The notes under the pieces are model-generated. The model did not search any database. It saw only the letters and a list, made by a program, of their open reading frames with translations, and was not told the origin of the DNA. Shown here piece after piece: positions 1 through 7,183 of a stretch of 14,015 bases of DNA. The translations under genes and the position numbers were made by a program. Origin of the DNA: Thermofilaceae archaeon (GTDB taxonomy: Archaea > Thermoproteota > Thermoprotei > Thermofilales > Thermofilaceae); contig JALURH010000082.1 in NCBI GenBank assembly GCA_027017025.1, positions 1 to 14,015 on the forward strand, in the 5' to 3' direction. The number at the start of each line of letters is the position of its first letter. The stretch's first letter is position 1.

Positions 1-549
1 GTTATAGAGGGAAGGAAGGTTCTGGAAGGACATATACCAACAATGGATGAGATAAAAGATATTCTACTTAGAGAGGGAGTTATTGAATATAAACCTTCAC
101 CATCTGTTACTGCTCCCGAAGAGGTTAAGGAAGCAAAAATGCCTAGTATCGAGGCTAAGCCGCAGATACTTCATGAAGAAAAAGAAGCTGTAGTACCAGA
201 ACCTATTTACGAAAAACCTCCGCTAGAAACTCACCTTAGAGTAGAAGAGACGCCTTCAAAACAATTGTCAGAAGAAAAAATAATAGAAGAAAAAACTATC
301 CCTTTAGAACCCACACCTATAGTTCAAGCTGAAAGGGAGTTGAAGCCAGAGAGGCCATTAAAACAATCTGTTGAAAAACCTATCACTGAGGAACAACTCG
401 CCGAGAGGGAAGCAAAGCCCCCTGCTTCACACATAAAAGGTACATGTTATGACTGTATTTTCTACACTAAGGAAAGATCGAGATGCACATTGTACCATGT
501 ATACATAAGTGATCCTATGAAACCAGTATGTGGAAGAAAACCTAAGTAA
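1..549 (+). CDS. 3' part of a thioredoxin-fold-like protein with acidic linker and four-Cys knuckle (5' end outside window)
   Basis: The reading frame is open from the first base of the window, so the gene probably starts upstream. The first ATG inside the window (43) is more likely an internal Met. The first residues read VIEGRKVLEGHIPT, followed by a helix (DEIKDILLREG). This resembles the last strand-turn-helix of glutaredoxin/thioredoxin-like domains, where a target strand precedes a G-x-x-P-x-x-x-E helix; that match is by eye. Then comes a stretch of about 100 residues very rich in Glu, Lys and Pro, probably disordered. The C-terminus has Cys in a CX2C-X9-C-X14-C arrangement (codons near 445-530), suitable for binding zinc or another metal. 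The product cannot be named. It could be a redox protein with a metal-binding tail, or an unrelated protein that only resembles one. Confidence 0.7.
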   Translation, partial: VIEGRKVLEGHIPTMDEIKDILLREGVIEYKPSPSVTAPEEVKEAKMPSIEAKPQILHEEKEAVVPEPIYEKPPLETHLRVEETPSKQLSEEKIIEEKTIPLEPTPIVQAERELKPERPLKQSVEKPITEEQLAEREAKPPASHIKGTCYDCIFYTKERSRCTLYHVYISDPMKPVCGRKPK

Positions 550-599
550 AAGATTTTGAAAGACTGAGCTCTAGGATAATTGATATCTTTATTGCCATC

Positions 600-618
600 A
601 TTGAATATATTAAAATAC
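600..618 (+). promoter_or_regulatory. AT-rich probable promoter of DNA ligase
   Basis: A TATA-like stretch (gaatatattaaaat, about 603-616) lies 13-26 bases before the ligase ATG. No strong Shine-Dalgarno site sits at normal spacing (only aggtt immediately before the ATG), which fits a leaderless or very short-leader transcript. The box centre is slightly closer to the start than usual, so the exact element is uncertain. Confidence 0.35.
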
Positions 619-628
619 GGGTTAGGTT

Positions 629-2434
629 ATGGCTCTAAATTCGGACTTAAAATACTCTTTACTAGCCGAGTTCTACGAGAAAATCGAAAAAACTACAAGT
701 AGAATAGCTATGACAGAATACTTAGTGTCTCTATTTAAGAAAACACCAACAGATGTTATAGACAAGGTTATATACCTTACACAGGGAAAGTTGCGACCAG
801 ATTACGAGGGCGTAGAATTAGGAATAGCTGAAAAACTTGCTATGAGAGCTATTGCAAAAGCACTCGCTATATCAATTTCAGAAGTTGAAAAAGAATATAA
901 TAGAAGTGGGGATATAGGCTTAACAGTCCAAAATTTAATGCAGAAAAGAAGGGCTACATCTATCTTAGATTACTTTGGAGCTCCCAGTGGGTTACATCCA
1001 CTGACTGTAAGTAAAGTGTATGATACTCTGGTAAGAGTAGCTAAAGCATCAGGTGTTGGTGCACAAGAAACTAAGATTAACTTACTTATCTCTCTTCTAA
1101 AAGATGCTTCACCAAATGAGGCTAAATATATCCTGCGGATAGTTACTGGAAAATTAAGGCTAGGAATAGCTGATATGACTATACTGGATGCCTTATCAAT
1201 AGCATTTACTGGAACAAAGAGCGCCAGAGAAATTATTGAACGCGCATATAATGTTCACCCAGATCTAGGCTATATAGCAAAGGTTTTAGCAACAAAGGGA
1301 ATTGAAGGGGTAAAAGATATTAGAATAAAAGTGGGGATACCAGTACTTCCAATGTTAGCTGAAAGACTGAATGATCCAGTAGAGATACTAAAAAAGTTGG
1401 GAGGAGAATGCTTAGCTGAATATAAGTATGATGGAGAGAGAGTTCAAGTACATAAAGACGGAAATAGAGTCCTCCTTTTCAGTAGACGTTTAGAAAACAT
1501 AACGCATCACTACCCTGATGTAGTAGAATATATGCTTCGAGACCTTGATTGTGAAAAATGTATTGTGGAGGGTGAAATAGTAGCTGTCGATCTTAATACA
1601 GGTGATATGTTACCCTTCCAAGATTTAATGCATAGAAGGAGGAAATATGATGTAAAGAGGGCTATGGAAGAATATCCTGTTAACGTTTACCTATTTGATA
1701 TACTTTTTGTAGATGGAGAAGAACTAATTGAGAAACCATTACCTGAGCGAAGGAAGTATCTTGAGAAAATAGTTAAACCTACTGAGGAAGTAAAAATAGC
1801 TGTCTCAAAGAGAGTAGATAATCCCAATGACTTAATGTTATTTTTTGAACAAGCGGTTTCTATGGGTTGTGAAGGTATAATGTGTAAATCGACTCTGAAA
1901 AACTCAATATATCAGATGGGAGCACGTGGATGGCTCTGGATAAAGTTTAAACGCGATTACCAGTACGAGATGACAGATACTGTAGATCTAGTGGTTATAG
2001 GAGCGTTCCACGGAAGAGGAAGAAGAGCAGGAACATATGGTGCTCTTTTAATGGCTGCTTATAGTCCAGAAGAAGACGCATTTAAAACAGTATGTAAAGT
2101 GGGGAGCGGGTTTACTGACGAAGATCTCGAGCAACTACCTAAGCTTCTTGAACCTTATAAAATACCTCATAGACATCCAAGGGTTATTTCTAAAATGGAC
2201 GCTGATATATGGTTTGTTCCAGCAATAGTCCTTGAAATAATAGGGGCAGAAATCACCTTAAGCCCCTTACATACATGTGCACTTAATAAAATAGAAAGGG
2301 GAGTTGGCTTAGCTATACGATTTCCGAGATTTACTGGCAGATACAGGTTTGATAAGAAAGCTGAACAGGCAACAACAGAGGAAGAGCTTATTGAGATGTA
2401 CAAGAGCCAGAAGAAGACGAAAGTTATGGCTTAA
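629..2434 (+). CDS. lig: ATP-dependent DNA ligase
   Basis: Seals nicks in DNA during Okazaki-fragment joining and repair by forming a lysyl-AMP enzyme intermediate. The 601-residue length is normal for archaeal/eukaryal-type ligase I. Layout: N-terminal DNA-binding domain (about 1-230), adenylation domain (about 231-440) and OB-fold domain (about 440-585). Motif I is K266-Y-D-G-E-R with K266 as the AMP-accepting lysine. Also visible are FSRRLEN (285-290), VEGEIVAVD (313-321), VYLFDILF (353-360), motif IV EGIMCKS (415-421) and motif V WIKFK (437-441). The N-terminus (LLAEFYEKIEKTTSR... IYLTQGKLRPDYEG) matches crenarchaeal ligases, which supports the ATG at 629. Its stop codon shares bases with the stop of the convergent downstream gene. 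Confidence 0.97.
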   Translation: MALNSDLKYSLLAEFYEKIEKTTSRIAMTEYLVSLFKKTPTDVIDKVIYLTQGKLRPDYEGVELGIAEKLAMRAIAKALAISISEVEKEYNRSGDIGLTVQNLMQKRRATSILDYFGAPSGLHPLTVSKVYDTLVRVAKASGVGAQETKINLLISLLKDASPNEAKYILRIVTGKLRLGIADMTILDALSIAFTGTKSAREIIERAYNVHPDLGYIAKVLATKGIEGVKDIRIKVGIPVLPMLAERLNDPVEILKKLGGECLAEYKYDGERVQVHKDGNRVLLFSRRLENITHHYPDVVEYMLRDLDCEKCIVEGEIVAVDLNTGDMLPFQDLMHRRRKYDVKRAMEEYPVNVYLFDILFVDGEELIEKPLPERRKYLEKIVKPTEEVKIAVSKRVDNPNDLMLFFEQAVSMGCEGIMCKSTLKNSIYQMGARGWLWIKFKRDYQYEMTDTVDLVVIGAFHGRGRRAGTYGALLMAAYSPEEDAFKTVCKVGSGFTDEDLEQLPKLLEPYKIPHRHPRVISKMDADIWFVPAIVLEIIGAEITLSPLHTCALNKIERGVGLAIRFPRFTGRYRFDKKAEQATTEEELIEMYKSQKKTKVMA

Positions 2435-3000
2435 GAGGATTCACGTACTAACATCTTATTTAATGTCCAACGCAGAGCACTCCTAATCTCATCTAACCGT
2501 TGCTTATCTCCATAATTCATTATCCTAATTTCATGAATTACTCCTTTCTCATCTTCCATTATTTGGTAATTGAAGGCTTCCTTCTCCAAAATTTCACCAC
2601 TTGCTACCCTATTCATATCTCTTCTCTTATATCCTTCCAATATTTTCTTTATAAAAAACGCTTGAAAAGGAGGGGTATTACTGTGGAAAATCATACTTGG
2701 TTTAATTATAAGTTTATTATCATATACATATATTTTTGCCAATTCTTCACCAGTTCTCGAAGTTATTGTATAGATTTGTTTAGCCTCCTGTAGATCTTCC
2801 ACAGGTATTTCTGCCTCTATATCCTTTGGATAAACTGTTTGTCGCGAAAGAGTAGATGCAGGAATAAAACTCTTTTCGGAGAGAGCTTGATTTATGAGAA
2901 TCAATATAATCTTGAGAAGTTCTAGCTCATTTTCAATTTCCTTTATACGCCTCTCAATATAGGCTTTCGCTTCAGCTAACTTACGCACATATTCCTCCAA
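2431..3000 (-). CDS. Conserved-looking hypothetical protein with N-terminal coiled coil
   Basis: I do not recognise this 189-residue protein. Residues 1-45 form a highly charged amphipathic helix (KAYIERRIKEIENELELLKIILILI) likely to be a coiled coil. The rest is a mixed alpha/beta soluble region containing IYVYDNKLIIKP and a C-terminal helix, without signal peptide, membrane segment or metal motif. The start is TTG at 3000, preceded by AGGTG (3008-3012) at the same spacing as in the PAC2 gene of this window. The alternative GTG at 2988 has GGAGGA before it, but only 4 bases away. The gene is convergent with DNA ligase and divergent from the PfkB kinase. AT-rich sequence at 3013-3030 could supply its promoter. 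Codon use resembles the neighbours and there is no sign of decay. Confidence 0.75.
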   Translation of the reverse strand: MEEYVRKLAEAKAYIERRIKEIENELELLKIILILINQALSEKSFIPASTLSRQTVYPKDIEAEIPVEDLQEAKQIYTITSRTGEELAKIYVYDNKLIIKPSMIFHSNTPPFQAFFIKKILEGYKRRDMNRVASGEILEKEAFNYQIMEDEKGVIHEIRIMNYGDKQRLDEIRSALRWTLNKMLVRESS

Positions 3001-3098
3001 ACCTATACACCTAATTTTAATCTATTAATAGAGCATAGTAATATGTTACTGCCTCAACTAATTAATGATCTCTCATATTAAGGATAGAGGCGATATTC

Positions 3099-4031
3099 AT
3101 GGATACTATAGTCGTTTCAGGCAACGCTAATATAGACTACTATTATTTTGTAGAGTACATACCTGGTCCCGACGAAGCCGTAGAAGCGTTTAATGTAACA
3201 TATACCTTAGGTGGTGCAGCGACTAATGTTTGCGTTGCATTAGCTAAGCTGGGTAATAGGGTAAGGTTCTTAGGATATATAGGTAATGATAGTGATGGAG
3301 AACTAATTTTAAAAAAATTATCAACTTATAAAGTAGATACTAGCTTTATAAAGAAATCCTCTAAGCCCACGGGGAAAGTAGTAATAATTCTGGACAAAGA
3401 TGGTCAAAGAGCGATGATAGCTATTAGAGGGGCAAATAGAGATCTTAAACCTGGCGTATTCGATAAATCATCCTTAGAAAACTCTATTCACCTTCACCTG
3501 AGTAGTACTAAACCAAAGTATAGTGAATGGTTATTAGGGATAGCTAAAGACGTGGGGTTGACAACATCATATGATCCAGGTATGACTGTAGCATCATTAG
3601 GTATAGAAAAGTTGAGAAGTGCTTTACGAAACGTAGATGTTCTCTTCCTTAATGAGAGGGAGCTAGAGGCTCTTGGAGGTATTGGTAATGTTAAAAAATA
3701 TATGGGAAATAAACAACTAGTCCTAAAACTTGGCGAAATGGGAAGTAGGCTTCTTCCCGAAGATATTTATGTACCAGCATTTAAAGTGAAGGTTAAGGAC
3801 ACTACTGGAGCAGGAGATTGTTTTGACGCAGCTTTCATCACATGCTGGCTCAAAGGATACGAAGCTGATTTATGCCTTATATTTGCGAATGCAGCTGCAG
3901 CCTTAAAAATACAAAATTTGGGTGCTCATTCATCACCAACACTCAAGGAGGTATTTGCTTTCCTAAAGGAGAAGGAGAAGAAAGAGGTAGTATATAGATT
4001 GAGGAATATGCTCGATTATTTAGAGAGGTAA
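3099..4031 (+). CDS. PfkB/ribokinase-family sugar or nucleoside kinase
   Basis: Transfers phosphate from ATP to a sugar, sugar phosphate or nucleoside; the substrate cannot be read from the sequence. At 310 residues the length is normal for the family. Hallmarks are the N-terminal strand with substrate Asp (SGNANIDYYY, D13), the glycine-rich GGAATN signature (38-43), the N-x-x-E magnesium/phosphate motif (NERE, 185-188) and the C-terminal signature DTTGAGD (234-240), whose last Asp (D240) is the catalytic base and whose glycines form the anion hole. The ATG at 3099 has a GAGG Shine-Dalgarno (3087-3090) with 8 bases spacing. Crenarchaeal PfkB members include ATP-dependent phosphofructokinases, ribokinases and nucleoside kinases, so a sugar-phosphate role is possible but unproven. 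It is divergent from the coiled-coil protein gene and followed by a small cysteine-rich gene. Confidence 0.92.
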   Translation: MDTIVVSGNANIDYYYFVEYIPGPDEAVEAFNVTYTLGGAATNVCVALAKLGNRVRFLGYIGNDSDGELILKKLSTYKVDTSFIKKSSKPTGKVVIILDKDGQRAMIAIRGANRDLKPGVFDKSSLENSIHLHLSSTKPKYSEWLLGIAKDVGLTTSYDPGMTVASLGIEKLRSALRNVDVLFLNERELEALGGIGNVKKYMGNKQLVLKLGEMGSRLLPEDIYVPAFKVKVKDTTGAGDCFDAAFITCWLKGYEADLCLIFANAAAALKIQNLGAHSSPTLKEVFAFLKEKEKKEVVYRLRNMLDYLER

Positions 4032-4090
4032 ATTGATTTAAACCATTTATAGTACTCCATAAAATTGTGGTTCATACATGACATGGAAAA

Positions 4091-4441
4091 ATGGGGGTTA
4101 TCATGCAACATAAAACTAGATGTACTCCTCTTTGTCCCTTCGGAGCTTTTCAATGTCTAAAAAGAGCTTTACATTATAGACGGAGAGGTAACTGGGTAGT
4201 AGCTATCTGTACATGGACCGGGGATGAGTGTATAGGGCATAAATGCCAGTTTGTTAGCTGCAGAAGACATGCATTGATGCCAGATGGTACCTGTAGACTC
4301 ATATTGAATAAGATTCAATCTAGGAAAAGAAGAAGGAGTGTATCGATAGAGGAGGAAGCGTTGAAAATGGAAAAAGAAGTCTATGGAAAACTCAGGGATC
4401 AGTTGCGTAAACTGGGGACAGATATAGAAAGACTAGAGTAA
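4091..4441 (+). CDS. Small eight-cysteine protein, function unknown
   Basis: I do not recognise the family. The 116 residues hold eight Cys (11, 15, 22, 40, 47, 52, 57, 68) in a CX3CX6C ... C ... CX4CX4C ... C layout with His50 and His60 nearby, enough for two zinc sites or an iron-sulfur cluster. A basic patch RKRRR (78-82) and a charged C-terminal helix (86-116) follow, which would suit nucleic-acid or ribosome binding; that is inference. The ATG at 4091 would fit a leaderless start behind an AT-rich box at 4057-4067. An in-frame ATG at 4103 preceded by GGGGG is a credible alternative, giving 112 residues. It ends 26 bases before thrS, so the two are probably co-transcribed, which may hint at a link to translation. 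Confidence 0.8.
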   Translation: MGVIMQHKTRCTPLCPFGAFQCLKRALHYRRRGNWVVAICTWTGDECIGHKCQFVSCRRHALMPDGTCRLILNKIQSRKRRRSVSIEEEALKMEKEVYGKLRDQLRKLGTDIERLE

Positions 4442-4453
4442 TTAATTATCTTT

Positions 4454-4467
4454 GGAGGTGGAGGGGA
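4454..4467 (+). promoter_or_regulatory. Strong Shine-Dalgarno fixing the TTG start of thrS
   Basis: GGAGGTG (4454-4460) followed by GAGGGG lies directly before the TTG at 4468, a near-perfect match to the archaeal 16S rRNA 3' end. It decides the rare TTG start. The encoded N-terminus MKLLLIHAEKFEYE matches the beginning of archaeal threonyl-tRNA synthetases. Confidence 0.8.
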
Positions 4468-6294
4468 TTGAAGCTTCTTTTAATCCATGCAGAGAAATTT
4501 GAGTATGAAGCTAGGGAGAAAGCCATTGAGCAAGCGGAATCCTTATCTGAGGAGAATAAGAAAAAGGAGCTTGAGAATGTACTTGTAGTTTTTTCAACAA
4601 TTGAAGAAAACGATAGTAGAGACTTTTCTATAGTAGATGAAGCGGCCAAGGAAGTAGTAGATATTGCGAGACAACTTAGTGTGATAAATATAATAATATA
4701 CCCATATGCACATCTTTCAGAAAAATTAGCAAAGCCTTCTGAAGCAATACTCATTCTAAGAAGCTTTGAGGATAGGCTAAAAAAGCTGGGTTTTAATGTT
4801 ACAAGAGCACCTTTTGGGTGGTACAAGAGGTTTGAAATAAAGTGTTATGGACACCCACTAGCTGAGCTTTCAAGAACCATACGTCCTGGCAAAATAGTGA
4901 GAACGGGATTTGAAGAATATGCTGTATTTTTTCCAGATGGTAAAGTATTGACAATTGAAGAATTGGATCCCAATAGCCTCAATGAAATGTTTAAAGCTTT
5001 ACTTGAAGCGGAAGTATTTAAAAAAGCTAGGAGGGGAGGGGTCCCCAAGTATTTAGAGTATTGCAAAAAATTTGGTTTTGAATGGGAATCAATGAGTGAT
5101 CTAGGCCACATGAGGTATGGTCCAGAGGCAGCATTAATAATGGATATTATAGCAGAATATGCATGGCAATGTGCTTGTTCTCTAGGCATACCAGTTTTTA
5201 AGATAAAGGGTACGAATACGTTCAACCTAGAACATAAACCAGTAAAACAACATGCAGAGCTGTATGGCGATAGGCTCTATACCATACATGTTGATGAAAA
5301 ATCATTCATACTAAGATATGCTGCGTGTCACCAACAATTCGCTATGCTTAAGGACTGGAATATTAGTTATAAGAATCTCCCTTTTGGAGTTTTCGAAATA
5401 GCGGATAGTTATAGACTGGAGCAACCTGGGGAGCTTGTATTGTGTTTCAGGTTGAGGAAATTCTTTATGCCTGATCTACATATATTGTGCAAGGACTTAG
5501 AAGAGGCAAAAAAGATTAGCATAAAAGTTCACGAAAAAATTTATGAAGAAATAAGAAAGCTTGGAAGAGATTATGTAAGCATATATAATATGACGAAGAG
5601 TTTTCTTGAAAACAATAAAGACTTTATACTAGAGTTAGTGAAGCGAGAAGAGAAGCCAGTTCTAATACATTTTGTACCGGAAGGTAAGTACTATTGGGTA
5701 ATTAATATCGAATATAATATTATTGACCAGCTTAGAAGACCGCGTGAAATAGGAACATTTCAAATCGATGTGGGGAATGCAAAGAGATTTGAAATAACTT
5801 ATATAGACGAGAAGGGAGAGAAAAAATACCCAGTGATTATACATACTGCACTTATAGGTTCTCTTGAAAGATATGTATATGCCGTTCTAGATACAGCAGT
5901 TCTAGAGGCGGAAAAGGGTAAGCGTCCGTCGCTCCCGTTCTGGCTTTCTCCCATACAGGTCCGGATAATACCTCATACTTTAGAATATCTCAGATATTCG
6001 AATGATGTTGCTAACATATTAGAGGAACATGGTTTCAGAGTAGACATAGATGATAGAGAAGAGAGCGTAGCAAAGAGAGTTAGAGATGCTGAGGTAAAAT
6101 GGATACCTTATATAGTTTTTATCGGTAAGAGAGAGATTGAAAGTGGCAAATTAAGCGTGAGGATACGAGGTGAGGGAAACTTAACACTAAATTTAGAAGA
6201 GTTGTTGGAGAGACTAGAAAGAGAGACTAGAGATTATCCTAAGATCTCCTCTACCTTACCTAGATTACTTAGCGTTAGACCAGGGTATAGATGA
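4468..6294 (+). CDS. thrS: Threonyl-tRNA synthetase, archaeal type with N-terminal editing domain
   Basis: Charges tRNA-Thr with threonine and clears mischarged seryl-tRNA-Thr. The 608 residues cover the full archaeal architecture. The D-aminoacyl-tRNA-deacylase-like editing domain spans about 1-140 (LLIHAEKFEYE, YPYAHLS 79-84, APFGWYK 114-120, GHPLAELSR 128-136). The class II catalytic core spans about 200-490, and the anticodon-binding domain about 495-590 (LSPIQVRIIP, WIPYIVFIGKRE). Zinc ligands are conserved at C287, H338 and H459. Motif 2 Arg is R316 in YRLEQPGEL, and motif 3 Arg is R468 in SLERYVYAVL. Both catalytic and editing modules therefore look functional in one chain. Many crenarchaea split these activities between two proteins. 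Probably in an operon with the preceding eight-cysteine gene. Confidence 0.96.
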   Translation: MKLLLIHAEKFEYEAREKAIEQAESLSEENKKKELENVLVVFSTIEENDSRDFSIVDEAAKEVVDIARQLSVINIIIYPYAHLSEKLAKPSEAILILRSFEDRLKKLGFNVTRAPFGWYKRFEIKCYGHPLAELSRTIRPGKIVRTGFEEYAVFFPDGKVLTIEELDPNSLNEMFKALLEAEVFKKARRGGVPKYLEYCKKFGFEWESMSDLGHMRYGPEAALIMDIIAEYAWQCACSLGIPVFKIKGTNTFNLEHKPVKQHAELYGDRLYTIHVDEKSFILRYAACHQQFAMLKDWNISYKNLPFGVFEIADSYRLEQPGELVLCFRLRKFFMPDLHILCKDLEEAKKISIKVHEKIYEEIRKLGRDYVSIYNMTKSFLENNKDFILELVKREEKPVLIHFVPEGKYYWVINIEYNIIDQLRRPREIGTFQIDVGNAKRFEITYIDEKGEKKYPVIIHTALIGSLERYVYAVLDTAVLEAEKGKRPSLPFWLSPIQVRIIPHTLEYLRYSNDVANILEEHGFRVDIDDREESVAKRVRDAEVKWIPYIVFIGKREIESGKLSVRIRGEGNLTLNLEELLERLERETRDYPKISSTLPRLLSVRPGYR

Positions 6295-6298
6295 GATA

Positions 6299-6310
6299 GA
6301 AATTTTTAAG
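6299..6310 (+). promoter_or_regulatory. Probable TATA box of the aRadC-like gene
   Basis: An AT-rich element (aaatttttaag, centre about 6305) starts just after the thrS stop. A start of transcription about 26-27 bases downstream would be near 6332, inside the longest reading frame but before the ATG at 6342. This argues for 6342 rather than 6315 as the start. Confidence 0.4.
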
Positions 6311-6341
6311 AACAATGTTCTCTAAACTCTTTTTGGGATCA

Positions 6342-7133
6342 ATGGAGAGGCTTTCTACAGGAATACCTGAAATAGATAGGATGTTAGCTGGTGGGGTGCC
6401 TAAGGGATTTTTGGTAGCTGTAGTAGGGGAACCTGGATGTGGTAAAACCATTTTCAGTATGCATTTTATATCAGCAGGGCTCAGGAGAGGAGAGAAAGCA
6501 GTTTTTGTTACAACAGAGGAGAGTAGAGAGTCCATAATTAGGCAAGCTGAAATGTTTAATTTAGGTTTTGGGGATGCCGTGAAAAAGGGCCAACTAATAA
6601 TCATTGATGCATTATTAAAGCCTAGAGAAGACCCTTTCTCAATTTATACTCTAGATCCAGAAGAGCTTGTCAAAAAAATTATTGAAGCTAAAAAAAGATT
6701 GGGATACGGACATATGAGATTAGTTATAGATAGTATGTCGGCTTTCTGGTTAGATAAACCAGCTATGGCTAGAAAATACTCTTATTATATAAAGAAAATA
6801 CTATATCAATGGAATTTTACGGTCATAGCAACATCTCAGTATGCTATATCAACTTCAGAAGCATTTGGTTTTGGAATAGAGCATGTGGCAGACGGCATTA
6901 TAAGATTTAGGAGAGTCATAAAGGAGGGTGTATTGAAGAGATACATAATAGTGGAGAAAATGAGACAGACCCCTCATGACCTATACATGTATGAGATAGA
7001 GATAAGGGATGGTGTAGGGTTAATAGTTAAAAGAAAAACAAGATATAGAAGAGAGGACATAACGTTGCCTCAGAGTGTAACTGAGAAGGTAAAGGAAGCT
7101 TTAAAGAAGAAACGAGGGGAGATACCATCTTAA
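6342..7133 (+). CDS. RecA/KaiC-superfamily ATPase, aRadC-like RadA paralogue
   Basis: A single RecA-fold ATPase domain of 263 residues from the ATG at 6342 (272 if the ATG at 6315 is used). MERLSTGIPEIDRMLAGGVPKG is the usual N-terminus of this family, which together with the TATA position favours 6342. Numbered from that Met: Walker A GEPGCGKT 29-36, TTEES with the likely catalytic Glu at 59-60, Walker B RLVIDS 126-131, ATSQYAISTSEAFGFG 163-178, and VEKMRQTPHD 204-213 near the nucleotide. The pattern resembles Sulfolobus Sso2452 (aRadC) from memory. Such proteins bind single-stranded DNA and modulate RadA-driven strand exchange, without an N-terminal DNA-binding domain. It lies 20-47 bases after thrS and 50 bases before the radical SAM gene, all in the same direction. 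A generic KaiC-like ATPase role remains possible. Confidence 0.88.
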   Translation: MERLSTGIPEIDRMLAGGVPKGFLVAVVGEPGCGKTIFSMHFISAGLRRGEKAVFVTTEESRESIIRQAEMFNLGFGDAVKKGQLIIIDALLKPREDPFSIYTLDPEELVKKIIEAKKRLGYGHMRLVIDSMSAFWLDKPAMARKYSYYIKKILYQWNFTVIATSQYAISTSEAFGFGIEHVADGIIRFRRVIKEGVLKRYIIVEKMRQTPHDLYMYEIEIRDGVGLIVKRKTRYRREDITLPQSVTEKVKEALKKKRGEIPS

Positions 7134-7150
7134 AATTATCACTTAATGAA

Positions 7151-7160
7151 TTACTATATC
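7151..7160 (+). promoter_or_regulatory. Possible TATA box for leaderless radical SAM transcript
   Basis: ttactatatc is centred about 28 bases before the TTG at 7184. No Shine-Dalgarno precedes that TTG, so a leaderless message would explain the start. The gene could instead be read through from the aRadC-like gene. Confidence 0.3.
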
Positions 7161-7183
7161 GAAAGAAGAAATTAGTAAGTATT

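Noticed and set aside
2500..2793. 97-codon plus-strand frame opposite the coiled-coil protein gene
   Set aside because: It is aromatic/Ile-rich with no ribosome site, and the minus-strand frame is longer and better formed.
2986..2997. GTG at 2988 with GGAGGA as the start of the coiled-coil protein
   Set aside because: The spacing of about 4-5 bases is shorter than for other genes here, while the TTG at 3000 has AGGTG at matching spacing. Kept only as an alternative.
4036..4073. AACCA/TGGTT inverted repeat before the eight-cysteine gene as an operator
   Set aside because: Only five pairs separated by over 20 bases, which is expected by chance in such sequence.
4446..5844. Minus-strand open frames inside thrS
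   Set aside because: They are antisense to a fully conserved ThrRS sequence and rich in Ser/Leu/Phe as expected for reverse-frame artefacts.
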